This document shows positions 1 through 5,676 of a DNA stretch of 5,676 nt, piece after piece. The notes under the pieces are model-generated. The model was not told the DNA's origin, ran no database searches, and was given only the letters and a program-made list of their open reading frames with translations. Location: assembly GCA_017849395.1 (NCBI GenBank), contig JAFIHO010000032.1, forward strand, positions 1 to 5,676, read 5' to 3'. A program made the position numbers and the translations under genes. Each line of letters begins with the position of its first letter. Within the stretch, counting starts at the first letter, position 1. Source of the stretch: Hyphomicrobiales bacterium (GTDB taxonomy: Bacteria > Pseudomonadota > Alphaproteobacteria > Micropepsales > Micropepsaceae).

Positions 1-2946
1 ATGCCGCTGACCGTCATCCAGGGCGGCGGCAACACCCAAATCGCGCCCGGCGTGATGGGCGGCGATCATATCACCCTGATCGGCAGCGCTACAGGCAACA
101 TCCCGCTTGTCATCCTGGGCGACACCTCGCAGGACGGGGGCCCCTATATCCTGCCGCCCGGCGTCATCAGCGACCTTGCCGCCAGCTTCGATCATTCCGG
201 CAACGATGTGATCGATGCCTCCGCCACCATGGCGGGCATCGTGATCTATGGCGGCGTGGGCGACGACACGCTGATTGGCGGCGGCGGCAACGACCAGATT
301 TTCGGCGGTTCCGGCAATGACGCGATCACAGGCGGCGCGGGCGACGATCATCTCTATGGCGACAACGGCCTGAACGTGAACTACGGCGTGCGCGCCGACC
401 TGGCCGCACAAGTTCTGACCGTGGTCAGCATGGCGGCCGTAGCCGCCCCCGCCTCAGGTGACGTGTTGACCGCCGGAGCGGACACCATCCACGGCGGCAC
501 GGGCAACAACATCATCCTCGGCGATTTCGGCTTGATCACCCAGTCGCGCACCAATCCGGCCCAGGACCCGCGCTTGTTGACCACCGGCAACGTCACCAAA
601 GTGGAATCGACCTCGCTGAATGCGGGTGCGGATGACATGATCGACACCGGCGCAGGCAACAGCATCGTGCTGGGCGGCTTCGGCGCGGACAGCATCACCA
701 CCGGCCCCGGCAACAGCATCGTCACTGGCGACAATGCCGAAATCTTGGTGGCGGGCGGCATTGCCGTGTCCGTGCGGACCACCGATCCCGGCGAACCCTA
801 TGGCGGCGCCGACACGATCACCGCTGGCGACGGCAACGCCATCATTCTGGGCGGCGTGGGCGCCGACACGATCACGACGGGCGCGGGCAACAGCCTCATC
901 CTGGGCGACAATGGCAGCGCCAGCTTCACGGCGGGCGTACTGACCGGAGCCGCAACGTCCGACACGGCGCTGGGTGGCGCAGATACGATCACCGCGGGCG
1001 CGGGCAACAATGTCGTGCTGGGCGGAACCGGCAAGGACAGGATCAACACAGGCAGCGGCGCCAACGTCATCGTGGGCGGCTTCGGCAATATGACTGTCTC
1101 CGCGGCGGGGATCCTTACTTTGGCCCAGACAAGCGATCCAGGGGTGGGCGACGACGACACGATCACCGTCACCGGAGGCAACAATTTCATCCTGGGCGGC
1201 GCGGGCGCGGACCGTATCACCGCCGGCGCGGGCAACGACACGATCCTGGGTGATTTCGGCAGCATCGCTTACACGTCTGCCGGACTCATCAGCCGGGCGG
1301 CGACCAGTGATCTCGCACTGGGTGGCAACGACACCATCGACGCGGGCGAGGGCGACAATATTGTCCTGGGCGGGGTCGGCGCGGACAGCATCACCACCGG
1401 CGCGGGCCGTGACCTCGTCCTGGGCGACAATGGCGAGTTTCTGTTCGCCGCGGGCGTGCCCACCAACTTCGCCACCACCGACACGACAGCCGCGACCGGC
1501 GGCAACGATACGATCAACGCTGGCAATGGCGACAATGTCGTGCTGGGCGGCGTCGGCGCGGACGTCATCACCACCGGCAACGGCAACGACGTCATCCTGG
1601 GCGACAACGGAAATGTCAGCTACACCGCTGCTGGCCTGCTTGGTCTCGTACAGACCAGCGTCCCCGCCTTGGGCGGCAACGACAGGATCGACGCGGGCAA
1701 CGGCAACAACATCGTGCTGGGCGGCTTCGGAAGCGATGCGATCGTTACGGGCTCCGGTAATGACACGGTGACCGGCGACAATGGGCGCCTGGTCCTGATC
1801 AACGGCGTCCGCAACATCCTGACAAGCACCGATACCGACAGCAGCACCGCGGGCGACGACACCATCTCGCTGGGCGCGGGCCAGGACCAGGCCATCGGCG
1901 GCTTTGGCAGCGACACCATCATCCATGTCTCGGGTGAAGCGGTGATGATCGGCGATGACGGCACCATCACCAGCGACTCCACGGGCCGCGCCACCGTCTC
2001 CGTCACGGGCAACCCATTGATCGGCGGCAGCGACACCATCACCGGTGGTAGCGACCGCGATGTCATCTTCGGCGGCGCCGGCAACGACACGCTGGTTGGC
2101 GGCGATGGCAACGACATCATCTTCGGTGACGCGGGCAAGGTGACACGCGTGCCGGGCCTGCTGACCATCGAGGCGACAGACCTCTTCACCGGCGGCCATG
2201 ACAGCCTGGATGGCGGCGCGGGCAACAATTACATGATCGGCGGCTTCGGCAGCGATCTGTTCTACGGCACCTTCACTCGCGATATCATGATCGGCGAATA
2301 TGGCCGCGTACGCTTCATCGTGTCGCCGGACGAAAGCGTCGAGAAGGTTCTTTCGCTGGTCACCCTGGCCCAGGGCGACCTGGACTTCCTCCGCGTCGCC
2401 ATGACCGGCATCTACAACAACCAGGCCAACGCACCGGTGCTGTCGCCGCCGGTCCAGGCGCTGTTCTCCAGCCTCATGGCGCCCTATGGCGAAGCCGCCG
2501 CGCCGTCGGTCGTCCCCAACACCGACTATGACGAGTTCTGGGACGCCTTCGAGCGCATCGTGCAGGGCGCTTCCGAATGGCAGTCCGCCGCCGGCTTGGC
2601 GCCGGGAGCGCAGGCTGGCACCTTGGTGGGTGATGCCGCGCCCGTTTCCGCGGCGGAGCGCCTCGCCCTGCTGGAACAGCAGTCTGCCGACCAGGCCCAG
2701 CCCGATCCCGAAGCCCCGGTCCCCGCCGAGGATGCGTCCGCCTCCCATGCTGCCCCACACCCGGCCGCCCAGGATGCCTGGACGGCGGCCAAGGCGGCTG
2801 GCAGCGGCCTTTTGGGCGGACTTTTCGCCTGGGCCGCCCCCCGCAAAGCCGCGCCGGAAACCATAGACAAGGAGAAACTGGCCCGGCTGGATGAAAAGCT
2901 GCGCGCCCGGCGGTACAAGAACTGGGACGATGTGATGCACGGCTGA
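1..2946 (+). CDS. RTX-like calcium-binding repeat protein, probably surface or secreted; 5' end possibly incomplete
   Basis: This gene encodes a Gly/Asp/Asn-rich repeat protein of the hemolysin-type calcium-binding (RTX) class, in which GGxGxDxUx nonapeptides fold into a parallel beta-roll that binds calcium outside the cell. Four perfect tandem nonapeptides lie at residues 84-119 (for example GGVGDDTLI). Residues 224-745 are nine ~58-residue super-repeats, and a degenerate last half-unit runs to about residue 770. Residues 771-875 are non-repetitive with helical stretches. Residues 879-930 are Ala/Pro/Glu-rich and linker-like. A short hydrophobic stretch, GSGLLGGLFAWAA, lies at 934-946, and a charged tail ends in YKNWDDVMHG. 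No signal peptide is visible at the N-terminus. The frame is open from base 1, so the ATG there may be an internal methionine of a much larger protein. The class is clear; the biological role (adhesin, matrix protein or other) is not readable from the sequence. Confidence 0.88.
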   Translation: MPLTVIQGGGNTQIAPGVMGGDHITLIGSATGNIPLVILGDTSQDGGPYILPPGVISDLAASFDHSGNDVIDASATMAGIVIYGGVGDDTLIGGGGNDQIFGGSGNDAITGGAGDDHLYGDNGLNVNYGVRADLAAQVLTVVSMAAVAAPASGDVLTAGADTIHGGTGNNIILGDFGLITQSRTNPAQDPRLLTTGNVTKVESTSLNAGADDMIDTGAGNSIVLGGFGADSITTGPGNSIVTGDNAEILVAGGIAVSVRTTDPGEPYGGADTITAGDGNAIILGGVGADTITTGAGNSLILGDNGSASFTAGVLTGAATSDTALGGADTITAGAGNNVVLGGTGKDRINTGSGANVIVGGFGNMTVSAAGILTLAQTSDPGVGDDDTITVTGGNNFILGGAGADRITAGAGNDTILGDFGSIAYTSAGLISRAATSDLALGGNDTIDAGEGDNIVLGGVGADSITTGAGRDLVLGDNGEFLFAAGVPTNFATTDTTAATGGNDTINAGNGDNVVLGGVGADVITTGNGNDVILGDNGNVSYTAAGLLGLVQTSVPALGGNDRIDAGNGNNIVLGGFGSDAIVTGSGNDTVTGDNGRLVLINGVRNILTSTDTDSSTAGDDTISLGAGQDQAIGGFGSDTIIHVSGEAVMIGDDGTITSDSTGRATVSVTGNPLIGGSDTITGGSDRDVIFGGAGNDTLVGGDGNDIIFGDAGKVTRVPGLLTIEATDLFTGGHDSLDGGAGNNYMIGGFGSDLFYGTFTRDIMIGEYGRVRFIVSPDESVEKVLSLVTLAQGDLDFLRVAMTGIYNNQANAPVLSPPVQALFSSLMAPYGEAAAPSVVPNTDYDEFWDAFERIVQGASEWQSAAGLAPGAQAGTLVGDAAPVSAAERLALLEQQSADQAQPDPEAPVPAEDASASHAAPHPAAQDAWTAAKAAGSGLLGGLFAWAAPRKAAPETIDKEKLARLDEKLRARRYKNWDDVMHG
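250..357 (+). repeat. Four tandem classical RTX nonapeptides
   Basis: Four consecutive 27-base units encode GGVGDDTLI, GGGGNDQIF, GGSGNDAIT and GGAGDDHLY (residues 84-119). Every unit matches GGxGxDxUx, including the calcium-binding aspartate at position 6. A GDNG turn follows at once, the same turn that recurs in the downstream super-repeats. This is the most canonical calcium-binding block in the protein. Confidence 0.9.
670..2235 (+). repeat. Nine tandem ~174-bp (58-residue) RTX super-repeats
   Basis: Units begin at 670, 847, 1018, 1192, 1366, 1543, 1717, 1894 and 2068, with a degraded tenth start at 2236. Spacings are 177, 171, 174, 174, 177, 174, 177, 174 and 168 bases, all whole codons. 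Each unit has the order LGGxGADxI, then TGxGNxxIL, then a GDNG turn, then about 20 variable residues often holding a T(S/T)D motif, then GGxDTIxAGxGNNxV. The unit thus joins two or three nonapeptide-like turns to a short insert. Copies differ clearly at the DNA level, so this looks like an old, selected protein repeat rather than a recent duplication. An earlier, less regular pair of units with longer inserts covers about 358-669. Confidence 0.85.
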
Positions 2947-2969
2947 TGCCGGGCCCGGGGCCGCGTTGA
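2946..2969 (+). other. Possible 7-codon coupling minicistron between genes 1 and 2
   Basis: In the 22-base junction an ATG at 2946 shares its A with the stop codon of the repeat-protein gene (TGATG). It opens a tiny frame, MPGPGPR, whose TGA at 2967-2969 in turn shares its A with the ATG of the GAF-HlyD gene (TGATG again). A ribosome finishing gene 1 could therefore restart twice and reach gene 2. A G-run at 2957-2960 sits 8 bases before the second ATG and is the only Shine-Dalgarno-like signal. The overlaps are directly visible; translation of the minicistron is speculation and could be chance in GC-rich DNA. Confidence 0.2.
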
Positions 2970-4792
2970 TGAACTACAGCAAGGTTACCGCCACGCCGGT
3001 GCGCGGCGCCTCAGGGCGCGGTGACGAAAACGGCGCGCAAGCGCCCGCCCAACAATGGCTGGTCGCTCAGTGCGGCCAGGTGCCGGAGGCCCGTGCCGGT
3101 CTGGTGCTGGAAGCGGAAGGCGAAGCCTTCGCTCCCGTGGCGCTGTGGCCCAACGCGGCGGGCGCGGGCCTGTTGCTGGAATTGTCGGAACGCGCGGGCC
3201 GCGATGCGCGGGGCCTCATCATGGCCTTGCCCGCGCCCGATGCCGCCAGCGCGAATTTCGGCATCGCCTATCCTGTGAAGCGCGACGATGCTGTTCTGGC
3301 GGTGGCGGCGCTGGCGGTGCGCGTCAGTGGCGAAGACGCGCTTCAACCCGTCATGCGCCAGTTGCAATGGGGTGCGGCGGGTCTGGAACTGATCCTCACC
3401 CGGCATGTCGCTCAGGCCGAGCGCGAGCGGGTCGAAACGCTGGAGAATGGCATCGACCTTCTGTCTGCGGTGCTGGCGGAACCGCGCTTCGAAGGTGCGG
3501 CGATGGCTTTCGTCACCGATCTCGCGACCCGCTTCGCTGCCGACAGGGTCAGCCTCGGCCTGATCGAAAAGGGCGAATGCAAGGTGCGCCACATGTCGCA
3601 TTCCAGCCAGTTCGACAAGCGCATGAACCTGACCCGGCTGATCGAAGCGGCGATGGACGAAGCGGTCGATCAACGCCAGCCGGTTACGACACCGGCCACC
3701 GGCCCCGCCATCCGCCTGGCGCATGATGCGCTGGCAGCGCAGGAGCAGGGCGCGGCCATGACCCTTCCGCTCTATGTGGAAGGTGAGCCGGTGGGAGCCC
3801 TCATGGTGGAGCGCCCCCTCAATCAGCCCTTCACCGACAGTGAATTGCGCACTATCGAAAGCCTCGCCGCGCTGGCGATTACCGCGCTGGAGGAGAAGCG
3901 TCAGAACGACCGCCCGCTTCCCGCAAAGGTCTGGGACGAAGCTCGCCGCCTCGCCGATACCGTGCTGCGGCCGGACCGCATCGAATATCGCATCGGACTG
4001 GGCTTCGGCGCGCTGCTGCTGGCATTCCTGCTGTTTGCGCGGGGCACCGACAGCCTCTCCGCCGATGCGACACTCGCTCCGCAACAGCAGCGCATCTTGG
4101 CCGCGCCCTTCGACGGCTATGTGCGCAACGCACCGCTGCGCGCGGGCGACCGGGTACGCCGGGGGCAGATCATCGCGTCTCTGGACGACAGCGACCTGCG
4201 TCTGGAACGCGCCAAATGGCTCAGCCAATTGTCCCGCTATGGCGGACTTTATCAGGACGCCGCTGCCTCCGCCGACCGGGTGCAGACCAGCGTGAACTCT
4301 GCCCAGCGCGACGAAGCACAGGCCCATCTCGATCTCACCGACGCGCTGATCGCCCGCGCCGCGCTGCGCGCGCCGTTCGACGGGCTGGTGGTCAGTGGCG
4401 ATCTCAGCCAGCGTCTGGGCGGTTCGGTGACCAAGGGCGAGGTGCTTTTCACAGTCGCGCCGCGGGGCAATTACCGCGTCGATCTCAATGTGAAGGAAAG
4501 CCGCATTGCCGCGGTGAAGGTGGGGCAGAAGGGTGTCCTGCATCTCTCGGCGCTGCCCTCCGCCGCCTATGATTTCACGGTGCAAAAAATCACGCCCAAG
4601 ACCGTGGCCCAGAATGGCGCGTCCTATTTCGTGATCGAGGCGCTGCTCGATTCCGGTCAGGACATCGCGCTGTTGCAGCCCGGCATGGAAGGCGTCGGCA
4701 AGGTCGATACCGGCAGGGGCTGGCTGCTTGGCATCTGGACGCGCGACCTCACAGAATGGCTGCGCCTGAAACTCTGGGGTCTGTTCGGCTGA
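2969..4792 (+). CDS. GAF-domain HlyD-family membrane fusion (periplasmic adaptor) protein
   Basis: This is a 607-residue inner-membrane protein in two halves. Residues ~160-309 form a GAF-like sensory domain: helix, strands, the strand-turn-strand MTLPLYVEGEPVGALMV near 264-280, and a closing helix. Residues ~30-145 look like a second, degenerate GAF-like module. One membrane helix lies at about 342-357 (IGLGFGALLLAFLLFA). The second half is HlyD-type: a first lipoyl half-motif at 376-404 (APFDGYV then GDRVRRGQIIASLDD), a short helical hairpin at about 410-460, a second lipoyl half-motif at 468-497 (APFDGLVVSGD then GGSVTKGEVLFTV), and a beta-barrel domain from about 502 (YRVDLNVKESRIAAVKVGQ). 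The C-terminus is Trp/Leu-rich. Adaptors of this family link an inner-membrane exporter to an outer-membrane channel. The orientation inferred is GAF half in the cytoplasm and HlyD half in the periplasm. The ATG at 2969 is preferred over an in-frame TTG at 2966. The ligand and the partner exporter are unknown. Confidence 0.88.
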   Translation: MNYSKVTATPVRGASGRGDENGAQAPAQQWLVAQCGQVPEARAGLVLEAEGEAFAPVALWPNAAGAGLLLELSERAGRDARGLIMALPAPDAASANFGIAYPVKRDDAVLAVAALAVRVSGEDALQPVMRQLQWGAAGLELILTRHVAQAERERVETLENGIDLLSAVLAEPRFEGAAMAFVTDLATRFAADRVSLGLIEKGECKVRHMSHSSQFDKRMNLTRLIEAAMDEAVDQRQPVTTPATGPAIRLAHDALAAQEQGAAMTLPLYVEGEPVGALMVERPLNQPFTDSELRTIESLAALAITALEEKRQNDRPLPAKVWDEARRLADTVLRPDRIEYRIGLGFGALLLAFLLFARGTDSLSADATLAPQQQRILAAPFDGYVRNAPLRAGDRVRRGQIIASLDDSDLRLERAKWLSQLSRYGGLYQDAAASADRVQTSVNSAQRDEAQAHLDLTDALIARAALRAPFDGLVVSGDLSQRLGGSVTKGEVLFTVAPRGNYRVDLNVKESRIAAVKVGQKGVLHLSALPSAAYDFTVQKITPKTVAQNGASYFVIEALLDSGQDIALLQPGMEGVGKVDTGRGWLLGIWTRDLTEWLRLKLWGLFG

Positions 4793-4793
4793 C

Positions 4794-5676
4794 ATGAGCG
4801 GCGCGCTGTTCAGTCCAGCCTGGTATCGCGTCGCCGACCTGAAGCTGCGCCTGCGCCGCCACACGAAAATCCATCGCCATATCTATCGCGACCGCACCTG
4901 GTATGTGCTGCAGGACCGCATCACCGGCCAGTTCCACCGTTTCACGCCGGAAGCATACGAGTTGATCGGCCGCATGGATGGCAGCCGCACCCTGCAGGAC
5001 ATCTGGGACAGCGCCTGCAAGAAGCTGGGCGACCTGATGCCGACCCAGCGCGAGGTGATCGGGCTGGTCTCCCAGCTTCACCAGGCCAATGTGATCCAGG
5101 GCGATCGTGCCGCCGACATCGCGGAACTGGAAAGCCGCAGCCGCCGCCTGCGCCGCCAGAAGCTGATCATGAAACTGATGTCGCCGCTGGGCGTGCGGGT
5201 GCCGGTGTTCGATCCGGAAAAATTCCTGGCCCGTACCGCGCGCTATGTGACGCCCATCTTCTCGCTATGGGGACTCGCAGCCTGGAGTCTGCTAGTCGGC
5301 ATCGCGCTGGTTCTGGCCGTGGTGCACTGGTCCGAGCTGGCTGGCAATGTCAGCGACCGCGTGTTGCAGATCGAGAATGTCCTGCTGATGGCAGCGGTCT
5401 ATCCGGTGGTGAAGATCATCCATGAGTTCGGCCATGCCTATGCCGTCAAGCGCTGGGGCGGTGAGGTGCATGAGATCGGACTCATGTTCCTGGTCTTCTA
5501 TCCCGTGCCTTATGTCGACGCCTCCGCCGCCACCGCCTTCCGGGGCAAATGGGAACGCATGGTGGTGGGTGCCGCGGGCATCATGGTGGAACTGATGCTG
5601 GCGGCGCTGGCGCTGTTCGTGTGGCTGAATGTCGGCCCCGGTCTGGTGCGCGCGGTGGCTGCCGATGTGATGATCC
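4794..5676 (+). CDS. PqqD-like/M50 (site-2-protease-like) membrane metalloprotease, 3' end cut off by the window
   Basis: The frame starts at an ATG one base after the previous stop (TGACATG) and stays open to the window end, giving 294 codons. Residues ~25-103 resemble the PqqD-like winged-helix fold that binds peptide substrates in RiPP systems (RDRTWYVLQDRITGQFHRFT, then an EAYELIGRMDG turn). An Arg-rich segment at 115-123 leads to SPLGVRVPVFDPEKFLART (130-148), a stretch I associate from memory with M50-type proteins near HlyD adaptors. Membrane segments are likely at about 153-179, 196-218, 228-243 and 256-281. HEFGH at 210-214 lies within the second and matches the zinc-binding HExxH of M50 intramembrane proteases. 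YVDAS around Asp242 lies where the family's third metal-ligand Asp might be expected. The missing C-terminus could carry more membrane helices or an HlyD-like domain. No strong ribosome site is visible, so translation is probably coupled to the gene before. The substrate is unknown; the neighbouring repeat protein is a candidate only by position. Confidence 0.85.
   Translation, partial: MSGALFSPAWYRVADLKLRLRRHTKIHRHIYRDRTWYVLQDRITGQFHRFTPEAYELIGRMDGSRTLQDIWDSACKKLGDLMPTQREVIGLVSQLHQANVIQGDRAADIAELESRSRRLRRQKLIMKLMSPLGVRVPVFDPEKFLARTARYVTPIFSLWGLAAWSLLVGIALVLAVVHWSELAGNVSDRVLQIENVLLMAAVYPVVKIIHEFGHAYAVKRWGGEVHEIGLMFLVFYPVPYVDASAATAFRGKWERMVVGAAGIMVELMLAALALFVWLNVGPGLVRAVAADVMI

Noticed and set aside
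670..2235. CRISPR array or other DNA-level repeat element
   Set aside because: The repeats keep the reading frame, vary at synonymous and non-synonymous sites, and encode RTX motifs. There are no identical repeats with unique spacers.
2800..2838. Hydrophobic patch near the C-terminus of the repeat protein as a PEP-CTERM or GlyGly-CTERM sorting signal
   Set aside because: The hydrophobic run is only about 13 residues and is followed by about 35 mostly charged residues. Those signals have a full membrane helix close to the end and then a short basic cluster.
454..2940. An 828-codon open frame on the minus strand across the repeat gene
   Set aside because: Its product is low-complexity Ala/Val/Asp/Arg-rich sequence that mirrors the plus-strand repeats. 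Long antisense frames are expected where GC-rich codon bias avoids stop codons, and the plus-strand frame has clear RTX motifs.
2949..2958. Palindrome CCGGGCCCGG as a terminator
   Set aside because: It has no loop and no following T-run, and it lies in a 22-base gap inside an apparent operon. It is more likely a by-product of GC-rich sequence.
2966..2968. TTG as the start of the GAF-HlyD gene
   Set aside because: The next codon is an ATG that also overlaps the preceding TGA, and the G-run at 2957-2960 is better spaced for it. The TTG would add only one residue.
3011..4864. A 617-codon open frame on the minus strand across the adaptor gene
   Set aside because: It shows no recognisable domain and is His/Arg/Gln-rich, as expected from the complement of GC-biased codons. 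It also runs antisense through a junction of two clear plus-strand genes.
4749..5081. A 110-codon minus-strand frame over the start of the third gene
   Set aside because: It is antisense to the PqqD-like region, which has convincing protein features on the plus strand, and its own product has no recognisable motif.

Overview
The window is a GC-rich piece of bacterial DNA with three genes in a row on the plus strand and almost no non-coding sequence. Codon use is strongly biased to G/C at the third position. The proteins belong to Gram-negative families: RTX-like repeats, an HlyD-type periplasmic adaptor and an M50-type membrane protease. An alphaproteobacterium, perhaps a sphingomonad, is my best guess. 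That guess rests on composition and general resemblance; no marker gene proves it.

Layout. Positions 1-2946 hold an RTX-like repeat protein of 981 residues. Its reading frame is open from the first base, so it may be the C-terminal end of a much larger protein. It carries a short classical nonapeptide array, then nine complete copies of a ~58-residue super-repeat, then a non-repetitive C-terminal tail. After 22 bases comes a GAF-HlyD fusion (2969-4792, 607 residues): a cytoplasmic GAF-type sensory half, one membrane helix, and a periplasmic adaptor half. One base later starts a third gene (4794 to the window end, incomplete). It encodes a multi-pass M50/site-2-protease-like protein with an N-terminal PqqD-like domain and an HEFGH zinc motif.

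How they may work together. The tight spacing suggests one transcript. My reading is a large repetitive surface or secreted protein encoded next to dedicated export or processing machinery in the inner membrane. The adaptor could sense something in the cytoplasm through its GAF half and span the periplasm with its HlyD half. The M50-like protein could process, bind or pass on the substrate. No ABC ATPase and no outer-membrane TolC-like protein lies in the window, so it cannot be called a classical type I secretion system from this sequence. From memory, genomes with very large repeat proteins often carry this GAF-HlyD plus M50 pair nearby, but its mechanism is not one I know to be established.

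There are no RNA genes, insertion sequences, CRISPR arrays or convincing terminators or promoters. No gene-free stretch exceeds 22 bases.
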